Positions 11,768-22,660 of a DNA stretch of 64,000 nt are shown here, piece by piece (the first letter of the stretch is position 1; every line of letters starts with the position of its first letter). The translations under genes and the position numbers were made by a program. The notes under the pieces are model-generated. The model had not been told where the DNA came from, made no database searches, and worked only from the letters and a program-made list of their open reading frames with translations. This stretch comes from Symbiodinium natans (taxonomy: Eukaryota > Sar > Dinophyceae > Suessiales > Symbiodiniaceae). The stretch lies in the NCBI GenBank assembly GCA_905221605.1, contig CAJNDS010002730.1:1-64000 (forward strand). The letters run 5' to 3'.

Positions 11768-12725
11768 TTAGGTTTCAAGTCTCGGCTCAAAGTTGAAGAG
11801 GCTTCGGATCAGAGTCCAGTTTCCCTGCACTGCCTCCAGGTGGTACTCGTTGTGAAGGTTCCAGAGCAAGTTGACCATGTCTTCTGTAGGGATTTGCTGC
11901 GCTGGCTTGCGAGCGTCGCAGCTTTTGTGTACCTGGGCTGCCCGCGGCACAAACCCCGCTGAGCCCACCTGTCAACCATGTGACTCAGCCGCATCGAAAA
12001 CTGGCTTACAAACTGGAGAGCTACCGTTTCCCTCCCATTGTCTTTCTGAATGCAGAGAAAGCTGTCGGGGGGCTGGTATCGGGCTGTCGCCAACGAGTGC
12101 CTGCTCCATGCACTGGTCGCTGCCCTCGAGCAGCTTCCTTCGATGAGAAGCACACACACACATATCGTCAGCGTGAAGGAACCACTGATCATCTGGGCCA
12201 TGTACCATGAGCTTTTTGAGAAGCTTCCCAGTACTCTCAGTTCACCTTATCACAGCTGCGTCTGAGCTTCACCACACGGCTGTCGGAGTAAGGGGTGCTC
12301 TTGAACTCGACCAGCATGTTTGTCGGGCAAGAGGCCTGGCAGCGCTCTGCGAAAGTTCTCTTGTGCCACAGATGTCGGATGAGTTTCTGGATTTCCGCCC
12401 CCCGGATTTCCGCCTGCAGTGTCGGCCGCAGCTCATCCCCGTTGCCAAAGCCCAAGCAGTGGACCTTGGGGTCACAGTGCACGGGTTTGGCACTCCGCAC
12501 TCCAGAAAAAGCTCCTCCGTAGATCCCAGGCCACTGACCTGGCTGGAGGAAGACCCTGTGAAGAATGCGAGTCGGAGATGGGCCAAGAACCATATCTCCT
12601 GCAAGTTCTTCTCGTATACCTCGAGAATGGGACACAGGATTCCATGCTGCTTTGCCAGGTTCTTGCTTGCAGCCGGGTGCACACGCTTGAATCCGGCACC
12701 ACCAACCTGCAGGCATTGTTGGCAT
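11768..12725 (-). other. Possible decayed reverse-transcriptase-like or unknown gene
   Basis: Minus-strand frames contain QWFLHADDMCVCASHRRKLL (about 12130-12185). This resembles the catalytic F/Y-x-D-D block of LINE reverse transcriptases with His in place of Tyr. Downstream comes NLLWNLHNEYHLEAVQG (about 11835-11890), and upstream AKQHGILCPILEVYEKNLQE (about 12600-12660). The pieces lie in different frames, so the sequence is either split by introns or decayed. The RT reading depends on one short motif and is weak. Confidence 0.25.
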
Positions 12726-13989
12726 CTGAACTTGCCCAGCTCGACCTCGCCGTGTGAGTTGAACCTGGGGCAGAAATTCTCGAGGTCGCAGAGGTCCTAG
12801 CGCATTCTTTTAAGGCCTTCGCGCCGCTGGGTTCTAGCCAAGCAGCCACCCTCCATTTACGCAGTAGAGGCTCTCGCCGGTGTTCGGACTTTCGTCGTAG
12901 AACCCCTCGTACCGCTCTGCCCAACAAGTCACGGAGAGTTTGGTACCGTGGGCAAAGGTGTCATTCAACCTGAGAGCGGTATCAGCGTAGCACAGCACTT
13001 CAGGTCAAAGTTCTTCTGCGGCTACACTCCTTTAGGGTCTGTTTCGAAGGAAGCGAACCCGAAGGTGGCATCTGAGAAGCAGGGTTTTGCCCTGCCAAGC
13101 ATGGGATGCTGGATCCCGATAGGCAGGCCTCCGGAGGACAAAGGCTCTCTCCACAACTGTTGGATTCTGTTGGATTGCAACCTCCACATGTTGAACAACT
13201 CCTGTTTTCTGCCTGCAAACTATTGCAAAGTCACTGAACCCTGGCTGTGTCTTGAGGCCTCGGGTCCTTGTGGTGGCCGCAAGGGCCCTCCCTCTACTTT
13301 GGCGCCAACTTGCGAGAGTCTGAGAGCGATAGGATTGGGATGTTCCCCCCTTATACTAACAGTCCTTAATCCCCACCCCACAGCTAACGATGTGGGAGCC
13401 TTCCTGCCGTTTTCTCGGACTGGTGTGGGCTGGTAAACGTAGCGAAACTTCGCCGCAGGCTTCTGTCGTGGGACTCTCCGCCGGAATTCTTCTCTCTGCA
13501 GGCTCCTCTGGCGGTGGTCTGACCAGGCTCCAGGCCCAGCAGGCCGGGCTTGACACCGAGGAGGCGAGGAGCATGGTTGACTCAAAATCTAAACCCCACA
13601 CCAAGGGCAAAAACAGGATGATGGGGTAGCAGCGCTGAAACAGACAGAGGGAGATGAACAACTGATGAATTCAATTCAAGAAGGTGGTGCAGCCCGACAA
13701 AGCGGCAAAGAGTGCGCCCCTCCCCCCCCCTTCGATCCTGTGTTGCAGCGTGCTCAAGTCGACCTGGCCTTGCACAGAACTCAGTCCCACCACCTCAGGG
13801 CGCAAGACAAAGAGCCTCTTGCGCAACGCGGTGCGCAGAGTTTCGTATTTGGAGCTGCACTCCGCACATGCCCAAGAGCGCTGCAGGACTGATGCCACGT
13901 AGATTATGCTGAAGATACGAGACAGTTCCCCCCCCCCCCCCCCCGCGATAACTTTTACAGGGAGAGTCAAGAGAAAGAAGCCCTGGGAG
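12726..13989. other. No recognisable gene; poly-C run
   Basis: Overlapping frames without recognisable domains. A run of C residues lies at 13926-13945. Confidence 0.35.
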
Positions 13990-14965
13990 TTGCATGCCCA
14001 GCTCGGCCTCCGAGGATGAGATTCAGGTCGCACTGCACATGGAGATTCCAGTACCTGAAGGGCTGCGAACCTGAGATGCTGGAGTTCAACATCAATGGGT
14101 AGATGCAGACAAAAAATGTAAGAAATGTAAAAAAAAAAAAAAACAAGAATATGCAAAAACAAAAAATGCAAGAAGCCCCCATTTTAAGGAAATCGGGAGC
14201 CAAAGGGGCTCATCGTCGTGGCCAAGTACGCACGGCGGCCTGTCACCGCGAAGCACCTCTCCGGGTCTGCCACGTGGCAGCTGTCCTCCTGGGTCCAGAA
14301 GCATATCCAAACGAAATGAGATTCGACATACATTATGCTTCACATGCAATTTCATATCCACTTTTTACACTAGTTTTGGACATGGTTTTTGTTCAGAAAA
14401 GGCCGTATCAGTAGGGGCACGACTTGAAAATTGAAAAGTAGGGGGCAAGCACAGGCTGCAGCTCCCCCCAGTGTGATCAACATCATTCCACACAATCCAG
14501 CCTTGGGCAGCGCAACCAGGTCGCCTTCTAGGGCCATCTCCTGAGGAAGATGCGACACGCAATCTACCCTGCATGTACCGCTCAGCCACACGACATATTC
14601 GATTCATCAGAAGATTCTCTCCGAAGCTACCATGGACAGTGTTCCTGACTGGTAAAATGCGCGATCCCTAGCCCAAAAAAAAAAGCTCCCGCACGATGTG
14701 GTCACACGTCGAAAAGAGCCTGGGCAGGTTTATTGAGATCGCTAGAAAAGGGCAGGTTTCATTGCTGCAGGCGCAGGGTCCGGAAAGCTGATCCTCATGC
14801 TTCACCGTCCCATCCCAGTACCCCGGCGGACCTGCAGGTGATTGCTCCAGACTGCGAGCCGTGCCAGTAGAAGTTACAGTCTCCCAGCGCCTTTCGGCAG
14901 TTGGAGTTGCACATCTGCAATGCGGACGTGCAGGCCGACAGGCTCGACAAATAGCGAAATCCGAG
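13990..14965 (-). CDS. Candidate exons: apple/PAN-like cysteine segment and bulb-lectin-like segment
   Basis: Two minus-strand exon-like pieces. At about 14870-14965 a cysteine-rich stretch (ACTSALQMCNSNCRKALGDC, followed by NFYW) has spacing like PAN/apple modules. At about 13995-14095 FRYWNLHVQCDLNLILGG resembles the Q-x-D-x-N-x-V block of bulb-type lectins. A poly-A/T run and unassigned sequence separate them. The same two kinds of segment recur at 24.9-25.4 kb, which favours real exons of a secreted or surface mosaic protein. No start, stop or splice sites could be fixed. Confidence 0.28.
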
Positions 14966-15472
14966 ATTTTTTTGCAGTACAGGGCCCAAGACCATCCAAC
15001 CCAAACATCCCCAATGCTGTTGAGAACAAAGCTGAAAAGCCTGAGACGCATCAAAGTGCAAACAGCAAACGCGCGCACTGACAGTGCACACGCATCCGCC
15101 TTACATCGAGCTTCGCAATCTGTTCTGCCCATGGCCTCTGGTGGATAGCCCGACGGATGCCGGTGACAGAACAAGGCCACATAGATCCACATGAATCTAC
15201 AAGGATCTAGTCCATCAGTGCACTCAACGCAATCCTTCCAAAACCTGAACTCCCTCAACCAATTTCACGACGGCATAAAGCACGCCTCCGCCTCGGTCTC
15301 GAAATGCACGCTGAGAAGGGCATCTAAAGGACACACGAGCTGGCCGCTGGCAAGGAGGTAAGGCGGCCTTGGAACGATTAGCTATACAGGACCACACAAA
15401 GGCTTGGGGGCCGCTTTGTGGGAGTTTCAAGGGCCTTGATAGGATTGCTTTTGATGCCTTTGCTTGATATTC
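14966..15472. other. No recognisable gene
   Basis: No domain-bearing frame. The sequence runs into a telomere-like block. Confidence 0.4.
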
Positions 15473-15523
15473 CTAAACCCTAAACCCTAAACCCTAAACC
15501 CGAAACCCTAAACCCTAAACCCC
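15473..15523 (-). repeat. Interstitial telomere-like (CCCTAAA)n
   Basis: About seven CCCTAAA heptamers with one CCCGAAA variant. Confidence 0.9.
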
Positions 15524-16689
15524 TCGTGTTGGAAGGAGAGCGGCGGGATGAAGATGTTTCCGCCCTCTGCTGGGATGGACTCGAAGGCCTGCGGCGTCAC
15601 CGGCATCTCCATGCCCTGGGGGAGTAGCGGCTTGAGGTTCCTTTTTCCCAGGCGTTGAGGGCTCTTTATAGGGTTTTGTTGGGCTGGAGCTTTTGAGAAT
15701 TTGTTCTATGCCTCTCGGGGAGGAACGGTTTTGGGGTTTTGAGAGTTTTGAAGGCTTATAGGGTTTTGGAAGGGTTTTGAAGGTTCTTTTTCCCAAGGTT
15801 GGGGGTTTTTGAGGTTTAAGGTTTGAGGTTTAGGGCGGGTTACATGTTTGGAGTTCCGTACTGTGCAGACTGCTCAAAGTGGTCTCGTTTCATGAAACAA
15901 GTCCAGTCGATGCCAGGCATCCCATGCCGGAGGCGCACATTCCTCGGATCAGGGGCTACAGTGCTTCAAGCTGCGCGTCCACCTCACGCAGGTATAAAGT
16001 TGTGCTAAGCTTGCACATCGCCAGCAATCCTTTAGGCCGCCTCGCCTAAGCCTGCTCCACCATTGGTCAACCTACACAATGCTTCCACGAATTTCCCAGG
16101 TTCGCACGGGTGGAGGGAGTAGTCGTCGGGGATATCATCAGTGAAGGGGTTGTCCACGATAAATGGGCTAGCGCCTGGAAGGAGCAAATGTGATGGGAAA
16201 GCGCCGGGGCGACGCAAGAGGCTAGAATGGCTAGATGACCTGGCAGCAGCGCTGAAAGGGACAGTGCATGAGGAGCGGCGCAGCACCTTGAACTTAAGAA
16301 AGTGCCCTCGTCATATACGCAAAGGAACGACTCATTTAAGGGGCTGGGCTCGATTGTGATAGCACTCGTCGGGAAGAGAAACCGAGGCAAAAGGAGGCAA
16401 CAATGATTTGCAGAAACCCATGATGAGAGGGCGCGATAGTCGAATTTGTGCTGGCAGCAAGGCTTCGAGACAGGACAACAAATTCGAAGGCCCCAAACAA
16501 TTCAGAGTGGAATGGCGCGTTCACAGACTACAGTGCGTATTGGCTTTACCCCGCAAGAAAGAAGCCCGAGACTTCAAAGGTATCAAATGTAAGGGAATGA
16601 CAGAAACTCCTCGCTATGGCTTGAAATAGATATGTTCACCCATGCTACCAGATGAAGGGGGTGCGACGTCAAGAAGATTCCTATCTTGG
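15524..16689. other. No recognisable gene; TTATAGGGTTTTG repeats
   Basis: Between 15660 and 15835 there are several diverged AGGGTTTTGG/TTTAGGG words that look like eroded telomere-like sequence. From 15840 to 16689 I see no supported feature. Confidence 0.4.
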
Positions 16690-17068
16690 CCTGGAGAGGG
16701 GTGGATGTTCGGCCAACATCCACGCTCGAGGGGCAACATCCATGAGTGAGGGGTGGATGTTGGGCCTCCACGCTTGAGGGGTGGGTGCTGGGCCAACAGC
16801 CACGCTTGAGGGGTAGATGTTGGGCCAACATCCACGTTTGAACGCTTGAGGGGTGGATGTTGGGCCAACGTCCACACTTGAGGGGTGGATGTTGGGCCAA
16901 CGTCCATGCTTGAGGGCTTGAGGGCTGGATGTTGGGTCAATGTCCACACTTGAGGGGTGGATGTGCCAACATCCACGCTGGAGGGGTGGATGTCCACACT
17001 GGAGCATCCACGCTTGAGGAGTGGATGTTGGGCCAACGTCCACGCTTGAGGGGTGGATGTTGGGCCAA
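16690..17068. repeat. Minisatellite with a built-in palindrome
   Basis: About a dozen units of roughly 30 bp made from CACGCTTGAGGGGTGGATGT and TGGGCCAACATC. Where units abut, the arms TGGATGTTGG and CCAACATCCA are separated by one base, making a near-perfect 21-bp palindrome. The units vary by point changes and by shortened copies. A smaller cluster of the same unit lies at 19455-19590. Confidence 0.92.
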
Positions 17069-17073
17069 GGAAG

Positions 17074-17198
17074 GGGGGTCGAGAAAACATCACGTTAAGA
17101 CTCGAGTGTGCATCCTACGGGGGTTCTGGGGAGTTCTCTGTCCAGTCTGCGCCCTGGGATGCGCACTCAAGTCTTAACGTGATGTTTTCTCGACCCCC
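17074..17198. repeat. 42-bp inverted repeat with 41-bp loop
   Basis: Arm 17074-17115 is the reverse complement of arm 17157-17198 at 40 of 42 positions, and both mismatches would still allow G-U pairing in RNA. The arms start GGGGGTCGAGAAAACATC. A third, diverged half-copy follows at about 17203-17245 (GTCGAAAAAAGCGCCGTGTT). It could be a miniature inverted-repeat element or part of a strong RNA hairpin. Confidence 0.85.
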
Positions 17199-17483
17199 TG
17201 CGTGTCGAAAAAAGCGCCGTGTTAAAACTCCAGTGTGCGCCCTCCTTTTTTATCTTGCAACTCAATGTTTTGGACTTTGGACTTAGTTTGTGTAAAGCCT
17301 TCCCATGTCATTTGTTCCTGTTTTCTTTGTTTTATATATTTTCGGTTTTGTTGTCGGTTTTGTGTTTTTTGGTTATTATAAAAAAATGGCAGTTTTTCTC
17401 TATGTTTCCATTTGGTTGCGTATTTTGTCCTTATTATGACCAACTCGTTCGCTTTCTTGTTGAGCTTTGAGCTTTGGTTTTTG
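17199..17483. other. AT-rich stretch without a recognisable gene
   Basis: The sequence is T-rich on the plus strand. The open forward frame there is hydrophobic only because of T-rich codons. Confidence 0.4.
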
Positions 17484-17760
17484 TTTAAGGTTAAGGTTTA
17501 GGGTTTAGGGTCTAGGGTCTAGGGTTTCGGGTTTAGGTTTTAGGGTTTAGGGTTTAGGGTTTAGGGTTTAGGGTTTAGGGTTTAGGGTTAGGGTTTAGGG
17601 TTTAGGGTTTAGCGTTTTAAGGTTTAGGGGCTTAGGGCTTGGGGTTCAGGGGTTTCGGACAGTTATTCGTACTCCTTAGGGTTTAAACTAGACCATTTAG
17701 GTGTTTAGGTTTTAGGGGCTGTTTAGGGGTTCAGGGCTTGCCGTTCGGGGTTTAGGAGAG
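17484..17760 (+). repeat. Interstitial telomere-like (TTTAGGG)n
   Basis: The longest telomere-like block in the window. About 15 TTTAGGG units lie between 17493 and 17620, with variants TCTAGGG, TTTCGGG and TTAGGG, followed by eroded copies to about 17760. Confidence 0.93.
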
Positions 17761-17811
17761 CGGACGAGGAAGAGTTGAGCTTAAAGTTTTAAAGTCTAAC
17801 AACCCCACACC

Positions 17812-19440
17812 GAGGGCGGGGAACATTTTCTTCAGCTGACAACCGACCAGAAGGAGGCATATGGGGAAGGGTTACCACATCTAGAGAGCTGGAAGAAGAT
17901 GTTCTTCAGCTTCAGCCAACAACCCACCAGAAGAAAACCTTTGGAGAAGGATTACCACACCCAGGGAGCTGGGAAAAAGATTTTCTTCAGCTGACAACCG
18001 ACCAAAAGATATGGGGAAGGATTACCACGCTCAGGGGCCTGGAAAAAGATTTCCTTCAGCTAACAACCGACCAGAAGAAGGCTTCTTCGGCTAAGAACTG
18101 ACCAGAAGAAGGCTTCTTCGGCTAAGAACTGACCAGAAGAAGCCATAGGCCCAAGGGACTGGAAAAAGATGTTCTTCAGCGAACAACCAGCCAGAAGAAG
18201 GCAGATGGGAAAGGATTACCACGCCCAGGGGCTGGGGAAAGAGTGATTTTCTTCAGCTAACAAGCGATTACCACGCCCAAGAAACTGGAAAAACATTTCT
18301 TCAGCTAACAACCGACCAGAGAAAGGCATATGGCGAAGTACCACGGGGCTGGAAAACGATTTTCTTCAGCTAACAACCGGCCCAAAAATAGGCATATTAA
18401 AACAAAAAACACCACACCCAGGGGGCTGGAAAAAGACTTTCTTCAGCTAACAAGCGACCGGAAGACAACTTATGGGGAAGGAATACCACGCCCAGGGGTC
18501 TGGGAAATGATTTTGTTGACATGGCAGGGAAATTGGAACACGCCCTACAGCTAGGAACTGCTGAGAAGAAGCGAAGCTCACCTGACAAGTCGAGCCAAGG
18601 TGCCCACCGTCCTAGCCTCGACTTGAGTTATCGCCTCGCTTGCAAGGACTGGACCCCAGCAGCCTGGAATTCTTCTGCGCCGCAAAGATCGCCGCAGAAT
18701 GGCTTCGCATCCCACCAACCCCTCACCCCCGCCCCCCCACCCCCCCCCCCGCCCTCATGCCAGGCATGCACGGAACTCTGACATTAACACAGAACCGAGA
18801 CGGGCTTCAAACCGGAAAACCTCGCCCCCCTTCCCTCCCCCCTTTCCGTCCAGGTTTTCCGGGGGGGCGGGCGTGCAGGATGGTTTGCGACCTGAACTCT
18901 CCCCCACAACTGCTGGCGCGGAGACGGGGGAACGAGGTTGAAATTGATTTTCTTCAGCAAACAACCGACCAGAACAACGCCTTGGAAGCTGGAAAAAGAT
19001 TCTCTTCAGCTGACAAGCGACCAGAAAACAGATGGGGATTACCACGCCAGGGGGCTGGAAAGAGATTTCATTCAGCCGGAAAATGAAACTTTCTTCAGCT
19101 AACAGCCGACCAGAAGAACGCATATGCGGATCACCACGCCCAGGAAGCTGGGAGAAAATCTTCTTCAGCTCACGACCGATCAGAAGAAGGCGTATGGGAA
19201 AGGGTCACGCCCAGGGGACTGGAAAAGGATTTTCTTCAGCTAACAACCAACCAGAAGAAAACTTATGGGGAAGGAATACCACGCCCAGGGGGCTAGGAAA
19301 AGATTATCTTCAGCTCAGAACCGACCAGAAAAAGGCCGATGGAAGGATAACCAGGCCCAACCGACTAGAAGAACGCATGTGGGGAAGGATTACCAGGCCC
19401 AGGCGACTGAAAAAATGATCTTTCTTCAGCCAACAACCGA
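17812..19440. repeat. Large diverged minisatellite (about 75-bp unit)
   Basis: About 18 imperfect copies. Each combines TTCTTCAGCTAACAACCGAC, CAGAAGAAGGC-ATATGGGGAAGG and ATTACCACGCCCAGGGG-CTGGAAAAAGA. Copies differ by substitutions, small indels and partial units; a short submotif (GACCAGAAGAAGGCTTCTTC) is itself doubled at 18070-18135. Positions of about 18520-18935 interrupt the array with unrelated sequence containing C-rich runs. Some copies translate as SSANNRPEE-like words, but frames change from copy to copy, so I do not call a protein. Confidence 0.9.
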
Positions 19441-19454
19441 CCAGAAGAAGGCTC

Positions 19455-19592
19455 CAACATCCACGCTTGCGGCGTGTTGGGCCAACATCCACGCTTGAGG
19501 GGTGGATATTGGGCCAACCGGATGTTGGGGTGGCTGTTGGCCCATCTGCGCTTGAGGGTTGGATGTTGGGCCAGCATCCACGCTCCGAGGCC
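19455..19592. repeat. Second cluster of the palindromic minisatellite
   Basis: Four or five units with the same CCAACATCCACGCTTGAGG core as the cluster at 16690-17068, directly after the 75-bp minisatellite. Confidence 0.88.
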
Positions 19593-20162
19593 ACCCACAT
19601 GAAGAAGCAGCCCGGGACCCGGCCGAGGCCACATGACACCCACGACAAAGCAAAAGCTGCGTGACAACAGTGGTGGTTTTGACAGGGGCTTGTTGAGAAG
19701 CTATCTGCCGAAGCTGAGTCATGCGTCAGGCTTGCATGCAGCCAGAAAACATTACTTCCGCAGAATGCTCCAGAGCAGATTTCTTTTGCTCACGCACCCT
19801 GCCAAGCCTCATGAACCCGAAAACCGCAAACCCAAACGCGGTTTCCCTGTCCTTCTTCTTCTTCTTCTTCTGACGACGCCGTCAGGTTGATGGGCTTTGG
19901 GCACGGAGCTACCGCGAAGCTAGCCTCATGTAGCTGAAGCAACGGATACTGCGGTGAGAGGCAAGTGCAACAGCAACCCTCTGACTTTTCAATGGCCGAG
20001 GGAACCGAAGTCGGCTGGGCCCATAGCTCCACCACATCCACGACCACGCCGGCGGCAGGGTAACCGGTAGCACCATTGTGGTTATGCGTCTGCCAGGCTC
20101 CGACGGCATACCACCTGGCCCCCAACAACAGCCCCAGTTCTCTTCTTGTTCTTCCACAAGAG
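19593..20162. other. No recognisable gene
   Basis: Contains a short (CTT)n run at 19853-19870. There are overlapping frames on both strands but no domain. Confidence 0.35.
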
Positions 20163-20415
20163 TAGGGTTTAAGGTTTAGGGTTGAAGGTTTTGAGGATTT
20201 CTTGAGAGGATAATAACGGCAGATATGATCGTCCGCTCAACCCTCTGCACATTGAATCCAAACCCTAAATCCTAAACCCGAAAGCCTAATCCTAGATCCT
20301 AGATCCTAAATCCAAACCCCAAATCCTAAATCCAAAACGACCACATGGGTCCTCGCCAGGTTGCAATATACATAGGTAGAGAGGGTTTAGGATTTAGGGT
20401 TTAGGGTTTAGGGGT
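20163..20415. repeat. Three eroded telomere-like patches
   Basis: TTTAGGG-like words occur at 20163-20190 and 20383-20415. The reverse form with AATCCTAAA/CCTAGATCC variants lies at 20258-20340, so both orientations occur within 250 bp. Confidence 0.75.
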
Positions 20416-21033
20416 TTGCATCAGCTCAGGCTTAGCCAAAGCTCCAACTGCCACCGTTATTGCCGTCCATGAGTGCGACGTGGCTCTTGGACAGCCCTCG
20501 AAAGCCGCTTCCGTGCGGTGCATCGATGGCCTCCTTAGTGATTGCAAACAAAACTTGGCTTGCTCCAACGACTACTAAGCAACCTTGTCCTGGCTTCGCG
20601 CAGGGCTAAAGGAAGCGTTGGAAATCGACATCCAGGAATCTCGAAGCCCCAATCAAAACCTTAAGCCTGATGATGTTCACGGCGATTGTGTTTTTTGGAG
20701 GTCCTAGAGGTTTTAACTCACCTTGGATGGCAGGGCGGGTCGGTGAGGCCGGCCAGTACTGAGATCGCCAGAGGAACAGCAAGCAAACCGAGACAGCCCC
20801 TTGAGCTCAAGTTGTGTCAAGAGCACTCCGGTCGTTGCTCATAGGCTGCACATCTCAGCCATCAACCGCAGATGCAAAGTTGTAGGCTGAGATACGAATG
20901 TTTTATTCCTACCCTGCACGATGGAGGTGGGGCTAGCGGCTAACTTCCCTTCGGTATAGCAGTTGGCTTTTTTGCCGTGATAAGGCCTTCTAGTGATATT
21001 CGTATATTATATTAATATTAGCGTGTTGTTTGC
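20416..21033. other. No recognisable gene
   Basis: Mixed sequence that becomes AT-rich after about 20960, where a mitochondrial-like insertion begins. Confidence 0.4.
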
Positions 21034-21085
21034 TGGACCCTGTCTCACCACCCACGCGTTAATAGAAGGAATTCGTACTACAATT
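21034..21085 (-). pseudogene. Possible mitochondrial large-subunit rRNA fragment
   Basis: On the minus strand the sequence GTAGTACG, then TTAACGCGT, then GGTGAGACAG resembles, in order, the conserved run just before the sarcin-ricin region of bacterial-type 23S rRNA. It lies about 100 bp beyond the end of the cox1 copy on the same strand. Dinoflagellate mitochondrial rRNAs are known to be fragmented. The match is short and may be chance. Confidence 0.3.
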
Positions 21086-21189
21086 GGGATGATCTGAAAA
21101 GGCCGCCAGGAAAGGTTGGGTTTTTTGTGAACAAAACGAAGACACGAAGATAAATGAGTAGCATTATTTATAGCCCTTTCAAGTTTTTC

Positions 21190-21724
21190 CTGATCCAAAA
21201 GATAACAGGAATTCCAGGAATTAAAAGATCTGGAAAGGGTGGGATTCTTCTTGGCATGACATTAAATCTAAGGAATGCGTTGGGGAAAACGCGAGAAGGA
21301 TTCCACTAAACAATAAAGTGTAGATGAAAAAGAGTGTTCCAAAGGATGAAAAAGTAGTTCATTCTTAGCACAAACAATCCTTTCTCCGTTACAAACTCTT
21401 CCAGAGAAGATATACATTATAGCCCCCGACAGAAAGCACAAAATCAAAACGAGCTACAGCATAAGATCTTTCATGTAATCCTGGATCTACTGCAGATCGA
21501 AAAACCTTTCCTGCAGAACCACCCATAGTAAACGTCAAAAGATATAGAAGAAGACAGAACTAACTCTAGCGTAATAATGGTGGATTTCCAAGATATGTAA
21601 AAAGCCAATTAAAGCCTGTTGTACCAGTTGGTAGGGATAGTCAGATTGTAACTCCTTAAAAATAAGCTCCTGTGTCACTGTCACTTTCTAAACCTACAGT
21701 ATACATATGATACCCCCAAACAAG
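21190..21724 (-). pseudogene. cox1: Nuclear copy of mitochondrial cox1 (3' part), decayed
   Basis: Read on the minus strand from 21724, one frame gives blocks of cytochrome c oxidase subunit 1 in the correct order. They are LVWGYHMYTVGLESD, SLPTGTTGFNWLFTYLGNPP, LLTFTMGGSAG, and a segment ending ARFDFVLSVGG that corresponds to the heme/copper-ligand helix. The two His residues of that helix now read Arg and Asp. Next, after a frame change, comes FGTLFFIYTLLFSG, then NVMPRRIPPFPD, then in another frame FNSWNS. In-frame TAA, TGA and two TAG codons plus several frameshifts show it is dead. The stretch is AT-rich while its surroundings are GC-rich. It spans about 535 bp of the gene's 3' half. I read it as a nuclear mitochondrial insertion; a misassembled mitochondrial piece is the main alternative. 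Confidence 0.9.
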
Positions 21725-21759
21725 ACTTCCAAGAAGAGAAACAGATGACGATTGGTTCG

Positions 21760-22660
21760 CCTCCCCCCGCCCCGCGCCCCCCCCCCCCTCCGAGATTTGC
21801 AAACTGCTCGCGTGACGAGTTTCAAGAAGATTCATATGCAGCTTGCCCGGGGGGGAGGGGGGGGTATGGCCTTCAAAAAAATCAGATGCTTTAAAACAGC
21901 AGGGGGGTCAGGGGGGGGCCTGCTGCGCCCCAACCCCCCCCCGCCATTTGCAAACACCATCTTCGCATATGGTTTTCAAAAACAACTCGCTTTCTTCGAG
22001 ACAAGCTTTGCACCCGCCCGTGCCCCATTTGCAAACACAACGTGCGAAAGATGGGTGTCATAAAGACCTTTATGTTTGGAAGCTAGAAGCTAGCCTGCAT
22101 GGCCTAAACAACCCGGAGCGGGCGGGGGGGGGGGGCCTTGGGACGGTGCAGCCCCCTCCCTCGTTTGCAAACGCAATGCTCGCATGATGGGCTTCGAAAA
22201 GACTGATATGCTTGAAGCAAGCTTGCAGCTTGCTACCTCTGTTTTGGCAGGGAAACCTCTGGTTTCTCTAAAAAGAAATTTCTGTCGGTGTAATGGAGAG
22301 GAAACCTCTATTTTCTCTATATTCACAAGAAAATCTCAAGCCTCTCTATGTTTTCAGAAGAACACCCTTCTTGTCTCAATATTTTTTTCTCTAGCTACGT
22401 TTTCCCACGGAAAACCTCTACTTGCGACGCATTTTCATGGGGGGGGGGGGGCCCCCAATGCTCGCATGATGGGTTTCAACAAGACTCATATGCTTTGAAG
22501 TAAGCGTGCACGGCCATTGGAAGCTATTATCACTATCTTTTCAGAAGCGGGTCATTCAAAAAGCGGGGGGCGGTTGAGGGCGCACCTCCCCCCTCCATTT
22601 GCAAACGCAATGCTCGCATGATGGTTTCAAGAAGATTCCGCGGCTTCAAATAGCGGCGAG
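21760..22660. repeat. Dispersed GC-rich repeat, about six copies
   Basis: Copies at about 21787, 21947, 22027, 22155, 22455 and 22597 share ATTTGCAAACGCAATGCTCG, then CATGATGGGTTTCAAGAAGA, then TCATATGCTT. Most are preceded by a C-rich or G-rich run. Spacing is irregular (about 80-300 bp), so this is an interspersed family rather than a strict tandem array. Confidence 0.82.
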
